From the NCBI GenBank assembly GCA_964586765.1, contig CAZPHN010000033.1:1-25424 (forward strand): a stretch of DNA of 25,424 nt. The letters are read 5' to 3'. A program made the position numbers and the translations under genes. This stretch comes from UBA3263 sp964586765 (lineage in GTDB: Bacteria > Bacteroidota > Bacteroidia > Bacteroidales > Muribaculaceae). Every line of letters begins with the position of its first letter. The stretch's first letter is position 1. Below, piece by piece: positions 1 through 7,968 of this stretch. The notes beneath the pieces are model-generated. The model was not told the origin of the DNA. It did no database searches and saw only the letters and a program-made list of their open reading frames with translations.

Positions 1-305
1 CCACTCTTGACGTATCTGTTGTTGACCTTACCGTTAACCTCGCTAAGCCCGCTACCTACGCTGAAATCTGCGCTGCCATGAAGGAAGCCAGCGAAGGCGA
101 ACTCAAGGGTATCCTCGGCTACACCGAAGACGCAGTCGTTTCAAGCGACTTCCTCGGCGACACCCGCACCTCTATCTTCGACGCCAAGGCAGGTATCGCC
201 CTGACCGACACCTTCGTAAAGGTTGTTTCTTGGTACGACAACGAAATCGGCTACTCTAACAAGGTGCTCGACCTCATCGCTGTCATGAAGAAGTACAACG
301 GCTAA
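1..305 (+). CDS. gap: Glyceraldehyde-3-phosphate dehydrogenase, C-terminal part (5' end outside window)
   Basis: Glycolytic enzyme that oxidises glyceraldehyde-3-phosphate to 1,3-bisphosphoglycerate with NAD in the cytoplasm. The open frame is read from base 3 and enters from the left edge, so only about the last 100 residues are present. The visible part is highly typical of the GAPDH catalytic domain: it opens with TLDVSVVDLT, then KPATYAEICAAMKEAS, GILGYTEDAVVSSDF, and the C-terminal SWYDNEIGYSNKVLDL helix. Stop is TAA at 303-305, followed by a strong intrinsic terminator, so this is the end of its transcript. Identification is close to certain from the signature peptides; the start and the catalytic Cys lie outside the window. 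Confidence 0.96.
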   Translation, partial: TLDVSVVDLTVNLAKPATYAEICAAMKEASEGELKGILGYTEDAVVSSDFLGDTRTSIFDAKAGIALTDTFVKVVSWYDNEIGYSNKVLDLIAVMKKYNG

Positions 306-343
306 TTCCATTGCCCGTCAATTAAACTTCTGAAATAATAGAG

Positions 344-382
344 GAGACCGTCTGACAACATGTTCAGACGGTCTCTCTTTTT
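344..382 (+). terminator. Intrinsic terminator of gap
   Basis: A perfect 12-bp stem (344-355 GAGACCGTCTGA with 364-375) with an 8-nt loop is followed by a T-rich tract (376-382). It lies 38 bp after the gap stop and points in the same direction. Confidence 0.9.
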
Positions 383-418
383 GCGTCGACGCGAACCAGT
401 CTGCGGCATTTTACGTTA

Positions 419-426
419 TATTTTTG
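419..426 (+). promoter_or_regulatory. Candidate -7 box for the AI-2E family gene
   Basis: TATTTTTG fits the Bacteroidetes -7 consensus TAnnTTTG and lies 16 bp before the ATG at 443. No good TTTG -33 element is seen at the expected spacing, and the region is T-rich, so this is tentative. Confidence 0.35.
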
Positions 427-442
427 AAAAAAATTATAAAAT

Positions 443-1513
443 ATGACATCAACCGACGGAAAATACTGGACAACAGACCGGATAATGAACCTGATAATAG
501 GAATTGTCATTGCCGGGGTCGTTCTGTATCTTCTCGGGTATCTAAGCTCGGTCTTGATGCCGTTTTTCGCGGCATGTCTGCTCGCGTATATGCTTCAGCC
601 GGTTGTGAAGCTTAATCAGCGGCTCACCCACACCAAAGGGCTTGCGATAGCGTCGATACTGACTGTGGTAGAACTGCTCGGAATAGTTACCGGCGTAGTC
701 TATCTGTTTTTGCCTCAGGTCATCAAGGAGCTGGGGTATTTAGGCGGAATAGTCCACAGCGTGACGTCGGGCGACGGAACCACGCCTCCGTGGGTTGCCT
801 CCGTCATCGAATTCGTTAAAAGGCAGTGTGACCCTATCCAGCTGAAAGAAAACCTCAGCGAAGACCATCTTTCGGTACTTATTGACAAGGGAACGTCGCT
901 TCTTGACCAATCGTTTAACGTCATAGTCGAGACTTTGTCATGGGCGTTGACAATAGTATATCTGCTGTTTATACTGATAGACTATCCGCAGATTGTAAGG
1001 GGATTTAAGCTGATAGTCCCTGCAAAGTACCGTCCGTCGGCAGTCAGGATAGCGAGGCAGATTCAAAGCGGTATGAGCAGCTATTTTCGCGGACAGAGTT
1101 TTCTGGCTCTCTGTGCGGCAGTGTTTTACTGCATAGGGTTCTCAATAATCCATCTTCCGCTTGCCATACCTATGGGAATATTGGTAGGTGTGCTGTATAT
1201 GATTCCGTATTTCCAGTATGTTACGCTGATTCCCGTTGCGGCAATCTGTCTTATATGCTCCCTTGGTGGCGAGGTCTCCTTCATAAGCCTTTTCGGTAAG
1301 TCGCTTCTGGTCTATGCAGTCAGCCAGAGCATATGCGACTATATCCTGACCCCTCACGTAATGGGAAAGGCAATGGGTCTGAATCCAGCAATGATTCTTC
1401 TGAGCCTGAGCGTATGGGGCTCGCTGCTTGGTATCCTCGGCATGATAATCGCCCTTCCGGCAACGGCTTTCCTGCTGACCGCTTACCAGACTCATATATC
1501 GAACCCTCATTAA
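443..1513 (+). CDS. AI-2E family transporter (PerM/TqsA-like permease)
   Basis: A 356-residue integral membrane protein. Seen: a hydrophobic N-terminal pair of segments (about residues 16-55, LIIGIVIAGVVLYLLGYL then FFAACLLAYMLQPVV), a third near 60-90, a soluble middle of about 80 residues, and a run of hydrophobic segments from about 160 to the C-terminus, including SVWGSLLGILGMIIALP, the conserved end motif of the family. Length and arrangement match the AI-2E (UPF0118) family, whose members export autoinducer-2 or act as ion antiporters; the substrate cannot be told here. It stands between the gap terminator and trxA and may be a single gene. ATG at 443 was chosen because it precedes the first membrane segment and sits just after a promoter-like box. 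Confidence 0.88.
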   Translation: MTSTDGKYWTTDRIMNLIIGIVIAGVVLYLLGYLSSVLMPFFAACLLAYMLQPVVKLNQRLTHTKGLAIASILTVVELLGIVTGVVYLFLPQVIKELGYLGGIVHSVTSGDGTTPPWVASVIEFVKRQCDPIQLKENLSEDHLSVLIDKGTSLLDQSFNVIVETLSWALTIVYLLFILIDYPQIVRGFKLIVPAKYRPSAVRIARQIQSGMSSYFRGQSFLALCAAVFYCIGFSIIHLPLAIPMGILVGVLYMIPYFQYVTLIPVAAICLICSLGGEVSFISLFGKSLLVYAVSQSICDYILTPHVMGKAMGLNPAMILLSLSVWGSLLGILGMIIALPATAFLLTAYQTHISNPH

Positions 1514-1582
1514 CTTTGTTTAACTGCGATAAGACAGAACTCCGCCTCCCGAAAAATTGTTTAGATAATAGAAACGAAACAG

Positions 1583-1590
1583 TAACTTTA
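1583..1590 (+). promoter_or_regulatory. Possible -7 box upstream of trxA
   Basis: TAACTTTA differs from TAnnTTTG by one base and lies 16 bp before the thioredoxin ATG in the 93-bp gap after the permease gene. Weak evidence on its own. Confidence 0.3.
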
Positions 1591-1606
1591 AAAGAAATAA
1601 AATACT

Positions 1607-1900
1607 ATGGAAGATTTTGAAAAACTGATTAATGGCGATAAGCCTACTTTGGTTGATTTTTATGCAACATGGTGTGGACCCTGTAAGATGCAGGCACCTA
1701 TTCTTGAACAGGTCAAGGAGAAGGTGGGCGACACCGCAAACGTAATCAAGATTGACGTTGACCGCAACGAAGCCTTGTCACAGCGTTACAGAATACAGTC
1801 CGTGCCTACGCTTATCGTATTCCGCAACGGCGAACCTCAGTGGCGCGGTTCCGGTCTCCATCAGGCGGATGATTTGATTGAGCACATCAAGCGCAGTTGA
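1607..1900 (+). CDS. trxA: Thioredoxin
   Basis: A small cytoplasmic thiol-disulfide oxidoreductase of 97 residues, a little shorter than the usual 105-110. Seen: FYATWCGPCKMQAP with the redox pair C23 and C26, the buried D17, and the cis-proline loop SVPTLIVF with P67. No signal peptide, so it should act in the cytoplasm as a disulfide reductase fed by thioredoxin reductase. It lies alone between a permease gene and a lipoprotein gene with its own candidate promoter. The family assignment is secure; which of several bacterial thioredoxins it corresponds to is not. Confidence 0.93.
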   Translation: MEDFEKLINGDKPTLVDFYATWCGPCKMQAPILEQVKEKVGDTANVIKIDVDRNEALSQRYRIQSVPTLIVFRNGEPQWRGSGLHQADDLIEHIKRS

Positions 1901-1916
1901 ATTCAAAATATTTTCG

Positions 1917-1924
1917 TAACTTTG
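1917..1924 (+). promoter_or_regulatory. -7 box of the NlpC/P60-U32-polA run
   Basis: TAACTTTG is an exact match to TAnnTTTG and ends only 4 bp before the ATG at 1929. With the usual distance the transcript would start at or next to the start codon, so the message may be leaderless. A weak TTG lies upstream at 1897-1899. Confidence 0.55.
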
Positions 1925-1928
1925 CCAT

Positions 1929-2600
1929 ATGAAGTGGAACTTCGTATGGCTTTTTTTGTGTGTGCTGGTAATGAGCGGATGCTCATCGCGGCGCGTTGCG
2001 ACTCCCGTGGACCGCGTGGAGCGCATCAGTCATACCGTACCCGTCAGTCGGGACCAGACGCAGCGTTTAGTGCGTGAGGCGCGTAAATGGATAGGCACGC
2101 CTTATCGTTACGGCGGACAGACACGCTCGGGAACAGACTGCTCCGGTCTGACCATGACGCTTTTTGATGACGTTTATGGCGTAAAACTGCCGCGCTCGTC
2201 GGCTATGCAGCGCGAGTTTGCGCTCCCGATTGGTGAGCGCGACCTTCAGCCGGGCGACTTGGTGTTTTTCGTTACATCAGGCGGCTCGCAGGTAAGCCAT
2301 GTGGGAGTCTTTGTCGGCTCGGGCAAGATGATTCATGCTTCAGTTTCGAAAGGCGTAATTGAGTCTGCCCTTGATGAGAAATATTACCGACAGCATTTTC
2401 ATAGCGCGGGGAGGGTTGTCACGCCTTCTTACGGAAACGATGCTGCCGCCGCGGCTGTCAGTGCCGACCGAAAAAAACTGCGTAAGACCATCAAGGAACT
2501 TGAACGCGAGAAAGAACGCCTCAAGAACCTTGATAGAAAGATAGAAACCGCCATTGATACAACCTCGGTCTATGTTACGGAACCGGACATATTCGATTGA
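1929..2600 (+). CDS. NlpC/P60 family cell-wall hydrolase, lipoprotein
   Basis: Predicted periplasmic, membrane-anchored peptidoglycan endopeptidase of 223 residues. Seen: a lipoprotein signal with lipobox VMSGC (lipidated C18); an NlpC/P60 domain from about 42 to 165 with GTPYRYGG, nucleophile C71 in TDCSGL, catalytic H124 in SHVGVF and third polar residue H136 in MIHAS; then a charged predicted coiled coil (about 180-208) that is not part of the domain. The family cleaves bonds next to meso-diaminopimelate in stem peptides (Spr/MepS-like). Its end overlaps the start of the next gene by 29 bp, so the two are probably co-transcribed and translationally coupled. Confidence 0.9.
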   Translation: MKWNFVWLFLCVLVMSGCSSRRVATPVDRVERISHTVPVSRDQTQRLVREARKWIGTPYRYGGQTRSGTDCSGLTMTLFDDVYGVKLPRSSAMQREFALPIGERDLQPGDLVFFVTSGGSQVSHVGVFVGSGKMIHASVSKGVIESALDEKYYRQHFHSAGRVVTPSYGNDAAAAAVSADRKKLRKTIKELEREKERLKNLDRKIETAIDTTSVYVTEPDIFD

Positions 2601-4398
2601 GCTTCTGGCACCCGCCCGCGATGCCAGAGTTGCAGTCAGTGCCATCAGTCATGGCGCGGACGCAGTTTATATGGGCGCGATGAGCCATGGAGCGCGTGCC
2701 GCAGCCGGAAATTCAGTTGATGATATTGCCTCGGTCTGTGAGTATGCCCATCGGTTTGGCGCGCGCGTTTATGTGACGGTCAATACGCTGGTTTATCCCT
2801 CGGAGCTGCAGCAGGTCGAGAGGCTTATCCGTTCGCTGTATCGTGTAGGAGTTGATGCGTTGATTGTACAGGATTTAGGACTTTTGAGACTCGATTTGCC
2901 GCCAATCGCACTCCATGCGTCCACGCAATGTGACATACGGACCCCCGAAAAGGCGCGTTTCTTTGAAAATCTCGGGTTCGGTCAGATTGTCCTTCCCCGC
3001 GAAATGACCCTTGAGGAAATCCGCGCGGTCAGGGCGGCTACCACCGTACCGCTTGAAGGTTTTGTCCACGGCGCGCTTTGCGTAAGTTTTAGCGGACAGT
3101 GTTACGCGTCGCTGCAGTGTGGCGGTAGGTCGGCAAACCGTGGCGAGTGTGCCCAGATATGCCGTCTGCCTTATGACTTGATTGACGGGCGCGGACGTGT
3201 GCTCGCCAAGGGCAAGCACCTTCTGTCGCTCCATGACCTTAACCGTATCGATGACCTTCCCGCCATGATAGATGCCGGAATTTCATCGCTGAAAATCGAA
3301 GGACGCCTCAAGGATGAGCAGTATGTCAAGAATGTGGTCAGCGCATATGACCGCAAGTTGCGCGAATTAGGCGTCAAACGCTCTTCGCTTGGTAACGTGG
3401 AGCGCACGTTTACCCCTGACCTGAGCCGCTCGTTCAACCGAGGGTTTACAACTCATTTCCTTTATGACCCGAAAGCGACCGGAGTAGCGGCGATTGACTC
3501 GCCTAAAAGCTTGGGCGCGGAAATAGGAGTGGTGCAGGCAATCCGCGGAAACCGCATCGAACTTAAACATCCCGCCAGACTGACCAATGGCGACGGTTTG
3601 AACTTCCAATATGGGGATCGCACGGTCGGATTTCGTGTAAATCGCTTTGACGCACCAAAAACTATAGTCTGTGCCGGAAATTATGCTCCTGAAGGCTTGA
3701 AACCGGGCATGTCTCTTCGCCGGAATGCGGACAAACGCTTCTCGGATGCACTTTCGGCAGCAGATACTGCCCGACGTACGATTCCGTTGCGTCTGACCCT
3801 TCGCCGGAGTGGCAGTGCATTGATTCTCGAATCGGAGGGTGGGGCAGCAGTGGCTATTCAGGCTCCGGTTGCGGACCGTGCGCGCACTCCTCAGCTCGAG
3901 GCTCGTCGCAAGGTGATAGGCAAGCTTGGCGATACTCAGTTCGCCCTTGAGGAGCTGACGGATTTGCTGGACAATGAGTTCGTTCCGGCGTCGGTCCTGA
4001 CGCGTCTGCGCCGCGAGCTGGCGGAGACTCTCTGCGCTGAAATCAACTGCCGGATGGAGCGATCGCTGCGTGGAGCGGAAAATCCTGATGCCGTATGGCC
4101 CGAAGGCAGCTCGCTTCCCGCCGAGGCAAACATTTCAAACGTCCGGGCTGAGCAGCTTATGCGTGACCATGGCGTAAGCGGCACAATCGCCCCGGCTCCT
4201 GAGCGCGGCGGCACGCCCCAAGCTGCCATGACCATGCGCTACTGTATCCGTCGCGAACTTGGGCGGTGTCTCTTGACTCCGCAGGGTCGTGAATGGCCCG
4301 AGCCGCTGACACTTATAGGTGCGCCCAAACCTCTTCGACTTCACTTTGACTGCGCCCGCTGCCAGATGCGCGTCCTCACCTCGGAATTAAATAAATAG
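2572..4398 (+). CDS. Peptidase U32 family protein, putative RNA hydroxylase (RlhA/TrhP-like)
   Basis: A 608-residue protein. Seen: N-terminal LLAPARD and GADAVYMGA motifs of the U32 TIM-barrel-like domain, then the U32 signature at about 162-180 (EGFVHGALCVSFSGQC), with conserved cysteines C170, C177, C193 and C197, followed by a long C-terminal part compatible with DUF3656. In E. coli the long members (RlhA) hydroxylate 23S rRNA and the shorter TrhP hydroxylates tRNA uridine; both need an Fe-S cluster and prephenate. Length and C-terminal part favour the RlhA type, but the target is inferred. I chose ATG 2572; an in-frame TTG at 2554 would only add six residues. It overlaps the NlpC gene and ends 5 bp before polA. 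Confidence 0.85.
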   Translation: MLRNRTYSIELLAPARDARVAVSAISHGADAVYMGAMSHGARAAAGNSVDDIASVCEYAHRFGARVYVTVNTLVYPSELQQVERLIRSLYRVGVDALIVQDLGLLRLDLPPIALHASTQCDIRTPEKARFFENLGFGQIVLPREMTLEEIRAVRAATTVPLEGFVHGALCVSFSGQCYASLQCGGRSANRGECAQICRLPYDLIDGRGRVLAKGKHLLSLHDLNRIDDLPAMIDAGISSLKIEGRLKDEQYVKNVVSAYDRKLRELGVKRSSLGNVERTFTPDLSRSFNRGFTTHFLYDPKATGVAAIDSPKSLGAEIGVVQAIRGNRIELKHPARLTNGDGLNFQYGDRTVGFRVNRFDAPKTIVCAGNYAPEGLKPGMSLRRNADKRFSDALSAADTARRTIPLRLTLRRSGSALILESEGGAAVAIQAPVADRARTPQLEARRKVIGKLGDTQFALEELTDLLDNEFVPASVLTRLRRELAETLCAEINCRMERSLRGAENPDAVWPEGSSLPAEANISNVRAEQLMRDHGVSGTIAPAPERGGTPQAAMTMRYCIRRELGRCLLTPQGREWPEPLTLIGAPKPLRLHFDCARCQMRVLTSELNK

Positions 4399-4403
4399 AC
4401 TTT

Positions 4404-7118
4404 ATGGAACGCAAACTTTTTCTGCTTGATGCCTATGCGCTGATATATCGTGCATATTATGCACTTTTTCGCAATCCGCGGATTACTTCGAAGGGTCTTA
4501 ACACTTCGGCAATCTTTGGATTTATAAATACGCTGGATGATTTAATCAAAAAAGAATCGCCCACACATCTTGCAGTCTGTTTTGACCCTCCCGGCGGTCA
4601 GACATTCCGCCATGAGATGTTTGCCGACTATAAAGCCAAGCGCGAAAAGCAACCCGAAGATATAACTATAGCAATCCCGTATATCAAACGGGTATTGAAG
4701 GCAATGTGTATTCCCGTAGTCGAGCTGCCGCAATATGAGGCAGACGACGTTATCGGCTCACTTGCACGTCAGGCGGCTGCCGAAGGATTTACCACCTATA
4801 TGATGACCCCGGACAAGGATTACGGACAGTTGGTTTCCGACAATGTCTTTATGTATCGTCCGGCTTTGAAGGGACAGGGATTTGAGGTCAGAGGTCCTCA
4901 GCAGGTATGCGAGCGTTACGGAATTGAGCGTCCCGAGCAGGTAATTGACCTTTTGGCTCTTGAAGGGGATGTCAGTGATAATATTCCCGGATGTCCCGGT
5001 GTGGGCGAAAAGACTGCCGTAAAGTTGATAATGCAGTTCGGATCGGTTGAAAATATGCTCGAAAATGCCGATGAAATCAAAGGCGCGTTAAAGGAAAAGG
5101 TTAAGGAAAACCGCGAACAGATACTTTTGAGCAAGGATTTGGCAACGATTCGTACGGATTTGCAGCTGCCGGTCAAACCAGAAGAATTGCGTCGCTGCGA
5201 GCCTGACTATAAGGCGTTGCGCGAGGTCTATGAGGAACTGGAATTCAAGTCTTTTCTGCTCAAACTGCCCTCCGCTGCCGGAGAAACGGCTCAGGTCCCT
5301 GCGGCGTCAGTGGGGAGTGACGGCATGGGCTCTCTGTTTGACCTTGCCGATGCTGCGCCTGCCGTTATTGAGCCAAGTCTGAAGGAAGATTATACTGCTG
5401 ACGCCGCCGAGATACTGACTGAGGCAATGTCGGCTCCTGCGGTCGGCTTAAGTGTCTATGCTATTGGACCGGAGCCAATGACTGCTCAGATTCAGGGTGC
5501 CGCTGTTGCATTGGCTCCCGGACGTGCCGCTTGGATCCCCAAGGAAAGACTTAGCGAACTGCAACCGCTGCTTTCGCGTCAGGATTTGCTTGTTGTTTCC
5601 CATGATGTCAAGCGCGACCTTATTTTATTGCGCCGACTTGGAATAAGTTGGCATGCAGGTCATTATGATACGGCTGTGGCACATTATCTGCTTCAGCCGG
5701 AGTTTCGCCATCTGCTTGCCGATGTCGCCGCCGAAATGCTCGATGGATACAGAACCCTCGATTTTGATGACCCGTCACGCGCCAAGAAGTATGCCGCCAT
5801 CCCGCCCGAACGTTTAGTCAATACCGTATGTGAGGCTGCAGACATAGCCCTGAGACTTTATAAGCCGGTTCAGGAGGCTGTTGACCGCGAGAATGCCACG
5901 GTGCTTAATGAACTGGAGCAGGACCTCGTATTGGTGCTTGCAAATATGGAGTGGACCGGCGTTAGAATTGATTCCGGAATTCTTAATGATTTGAGCGCGA
6001 AGCTTACTGAACGGTGTAACGAGCTTGAACAGCAGGCATATAAGATAGTAGGACATCCGTTTAACATATCCTCGCCCGCGCAGGTCGGTCAGGTACTGTT
6101 TGGCGAGCTGAAAATTGACACCAAGGTCAAGCGGACCAAGACCGGAGGCTATTCTACCACCGAGGAAGTGCTGGAAAAATATAAGGCGACGGTTCCCCTT
6201 GTAGACATAATCCTTAAAATCCGCGGATTGCGCAAACTGCTTGCCACATATATTAATGCGCTTCCCGCATTGGTCAATCCGCAGACGGGCAAAATACATA
6301 CCACCTATAATCAGACCGGAACCGCCACCGGTCGCCTCAGCTCCAATAATCCCAATCTTCAGAATATCCCCGTGCGCACCGATGACGGTCGCGAAATCCG
6401 TCGTGCTTTTGTCGCAGATAAGGGATGTCTTCTCCTGTCGGCTGACTATTCCCAGATTGAACTGCGGCTTATGGCTGACATTTCCGGTGACCCTGATATG
6501 ATTGAGGCGTTTGCCCATGGCGAGGATATCCACCGAGCCACGGCTGCGAAAATTAACCATCTGTCGCTTGATGAGGTGAGCGAGGATATGCGCCGTGCGG
6601 CTAAAACCGCTAATTTCGGAATAATTTACGGAATCAGTGCGTTCGGACTATCCGAGCGTCTCGGAATAAGTCGCATGGAGGCAAAACAGATTATTGAAGG
6701 CTACTTCCGTACGTATCCCAAGGTCAAGGAATATATGACCTCCACGGTTGAGCATGCGCGCGAAAAAGGATATGTCACCACCGTCATGGGGCGCAAGCGT
6801 ATGCTCCCCGACATCAACTCGCGCAATGCCGTCGTGCGCGGATATGCCGAGCGCAACGCAATCAACGCGCCGCTTCAAGGTTCCGCTGCCGACATCATCA
6901 AGGTTGCCATGGTGCGTATCTTCCGGTCAATGAAAGCTGCCGGAATGAAATCGCGGATGATAATGCAGGTCCATGACGAATTGATTTTCAACGTCGTTCC
7001 CGAGGAGCTTCCAGCACTCCAGACTCTGGTGGAAACCGAGATGCAGGCAGCGTACCACGGTCGCGTTGCCCTCACGGTCTCATCGGGCGTTGCCGACAAC
7101 TGGCTCGACGCCCATTAA
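4404..7118 (+). CDS. polA: DNA polymerase I
   Basis: A 904-residue family A polymerase for Okazaki-fragment processing and repair. Domains: 5'-3' flap nuclease (about 1-290: LLDAYALIYRAYYA, ADDVIGSL, TPDKDYGQLV, GDVSDNIPG); a 3'-5' exonuclease-like domain (about 330-490); polymerase (about 500-904) with TATGRLSSNNPNLQNIP, motif A (D681 in SADYSQIELR), motif B (K734 to Y742) and motif C (H857-D858-E859). The proofreading site looks dead: the position of the first DxE is GLSVY (L349, V351) and the last Asp is replaced by alanine (A478 before ADIALRL), while only D405 is kept. It starts 5 bp after the U32 gene, so it is likely co-transcribed. Confidence 0.97.
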   Translation: MERKLFLLDAYALIYRAYYALFRNPRITSKGLNTSAIFGFINTLDDLIKKESPTHLAVCFDPPGGQTFRHEMFADYKAKREKQPEDITIAIPYIKRVLKAMCIPVVELPQYEADDVIGSLARQAAAEGFTTYMMTPDKDYGQLVSDNVFMYRPALKGQGFEVRGPQQVCERYGIERPEQVIDLLALEGDVSDNIPGCPGVGEKTAVKLIMQFGSVENMLENADEIKGALKEKVKENREQILLSKDLATIRTDLQLPVKPEELRRCEPDYKALREVYEELEFKSFLLKLPSAAGETAQVPAASVGSDGMGSLFDLADAAPAVIEPSLKEDYTADAAEILTEAMSAPAVGLSVYAIGPEPMTAQIQGAAVALAPGRAAWIPKERLSELQPLLSRQDLLVVSHDVKRDLILLRRLGISWHAGHYDTAVAHYLLQPEFRHLLADVAAEMLDGYRTLDFDDPSRAKKYAAIPPERLVNTVCEAADIALRLYKPVQEAVDRENATVLNELEQDLVLVLANMEWTGVRIDSGILNDLSAKLTERCNELEQQAYKIVGHPFNISSPAQVGQVLFGELKIDTKVKRTKTGGYSTTEEVLEKYKATVPLVDIILKIRGLRKLLATYINALPALVNPQTGKIHTTYNQTGTATGRLSSNNPNLQNIPVRTDDGREIRRAFVADKGCLLLSADYSQIELRLMADISGDPDMIEAFAHGEDIHRATAAKINHLSLDEVSEDMRRAAKTANFGIIYGISAFGLSERLGISRMEAKQIIEGYFRTYPKVKEYMTSTVEHAREKGYVTTVMGRKRMLPDINSRNAVVRGYAERNAINAPLQGSAADIIKVAMVRIFRSMKAAGMKSRMIMQVHDELIFNVVPEELPALQTLVETEMQAAYHGRVALTVSSGVADNWLDAH

Positions 7119-7135
7119 ACCATTTCCATTAGAGG

Positions 7136-7176
7136 ACGTCAAAGGATTATAGTTTAACCCTCAAACCTATTGACGT
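7136..7176 (+). repeat. Inverted repeat in the leader of the small secreted protein gene
   Basis: ACGTCAA (7136-7142) and TTGACGT (7170-7176) are perfect inverted copies 27 bp apart, the second ending 1 bp before the ATG at 7178. It could be an operator or an RNA hairpin that hides the start; it has no T-run. Confidence 0.4.
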
Positions 7177-7177
7177 T

Positions 7178-7507
7178 ATGAAACGCTTTACTCCATTTAT
7201 TGCAGCCGCCGCGATTTTATTCGCCGCCGCTCCCGTTTCCGCCAAAGTAAGATATGAAGTCGTTTTGACTCCACAGGGTTTGGTGGCTCACGTTGGCAAC
7301 TGCAATGGGCAGATGATGCCTCCGCCCCCGCCGCCACCTCCTCCTGCACCCTGCTGCCACCACTACGGCAAACCGACCAAACAGCAGCAGAAAATCTACA
7401 AAAAGCAGATGAAGGAGTATAAAAAATACGTCAAAAAGCAGCAAAAGCTTGCTAAAGAGTACGCAAAACACAATCGCCGCCCCGATGACCGCCCCCGTCG
7501 TCATTAA
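7178..7507 (+). CDS. Small exported proline-rich, lysine-rich protein of unknown function
   Basis: A 109-residue protein that I do not recognise. Seen: a clear Sec signal peptide (MKRF then a run rich in Ala/Ile, with cleavage likely after VSA near residue 22), a short segment VRYEVVLTPQGLVAHVGNC, nine consecutive prolines (48-56), a CCHH cluster (59-62), then a strongly basic Gln/Lys/Tyr-rich probable helix (about 66-98) and an Arg/Asp tail. It should be periplasmic or surface-exposed. It has its own leader with an inverted repeat and is followed by a strong terminator, so it is probably a single-gene unit. The Cys/His cluster might bind metal, which is only a guess. Confidence 0.7.
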   Translation: MKRFTPFIAAAAILFAAAPVSAKVRYEVVLTPQGLVAHVGNCNGQMMPPPPPPPPPAPCCHHYGKPTKQQQKIYKKQMKEYKKYVKKQQKLAKEYAKHNRRPDDRPRRH

Positions 7508-7513
7508 TCCCAT

Positions 7514-7551
7514 AAAAAAGAGAGACGACCCAGAAATCGCCTCTCTTTTTT
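7514..7551 (+). terminator. Intrinsic terminator after the proline-rich protein gene
   Basis: An 11-bp stem (7514-7524 AAAAAAGAGAG with 7541-7551 CTCTCTTTTTT), with the T-run forming the 3' arm. The symmetry of A and T runs means it could act in both directions. Its T-run also supplies the TTTG of the hipBA promoter. Confidence 0.85.
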
Positions 7552-7580
7552 GGATATATCTGATTAAATATGTAACTTTG
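7549..7580 (+). promoter_or_regulatory. hipBA promoter
   Basis: TTTG at 7549-7552 and TAACTTTG at 7573-7580 are separated by 20 bp, the Bacteroidetes -33/-7 layout. The leader to the hipB ATG is about 20 nt. Confidence 0.65.
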
Positions 7581-7601
7581 CAAGTGATAATATATAATCA
7601 G
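7560..7601. promoter_or_regulatory. Candidate HipB operator (inverted repeat)
   Basis: CTGATTAAATAT (7560-7571) is repeated in inverted form at 7590-7601 with one mismatch in 12. The arms bracket the -7 box and probable transcription start, the usual place for autorepression by an XRE antitoxin. Confidence 0.5.
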
Positions 7602-7602
7602 T

Positions 7603-7968
7603 ATGTCAGTGCAAGTGGCAAATAGTAATAATATATTAGCAATTCTCGAAGGGTTTACATTGACCCATTGGGAGGATATCGCACGCGATATTGCGGATGA
7701 GTTTCGGCGTCGGCGTATTGAAAAAGAACTTACCCGAAAGCAGATTGCCGAGAAAGCCGGAGTAGCCCTCGCCAATGTGGCTCGTTTCGAGCAAAAGGCT
7801 CTGATTTCGCTTGAAAATCTGATAAAGCTTGCCATGGCTTTGGGCTATACATCTGAAATCAGACACATATTTTCCACCCCGAAATACCAGACAATATCCG
7901 AACTGGAGCAAATTCGCCGCAATACAAACAAGAAAAAAGCCACCGGAAATGCAACTGCAAAAAATTGA
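7603..7968 (+). CDS. hipB: HipB-like XRE-family antitoxin
   Basis: A 121-residue helix-turn-helix protein. Seen: an N-terminal stretch of about 30 residues, then an XRE-type HTH at about 40-90 (RRRRIEKELTRKQIAEKAGVALANVARFEQ followed by SLENLIKLAMALGY), and a basic, Lys/Asn-rich tail. Gene order and overlap with hipA (20 bp) identify it as the antitoxin and repressor of a type II toxin-antitoxin pair: HipB proteins bind operator repeats and hold HipA in an inactive complex. The promoter and an inverted repeat lie just upstream. ATG at 7603 gives the full HTH and fits the promoter position. Confidence 0.85.
   Translation: MSVQVANSNNILAILEGFTLTHWEDIARDIADEFRRRRIEKELTRKQIAEKAGVALANVARFEQKALISLENLIKLAMALGYTSEIRHIFSTPKYQTISELEQIRRNTNKKKATGNATAKN

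Noticed and set aside
5814..6560. 248-residue open frame on the minus strand within polA
   Set aside because: It lies wholly inside the polymerase domain of polA, which has clear motifs in the other strand; no recognisable protein features.
7829..7948. Longer N-terminus for HipA
   Set aside because: It runs through the end of hipB in another frame and adds 40 residues with no family resemblance; ATG 7949 gives the normal HipA start.
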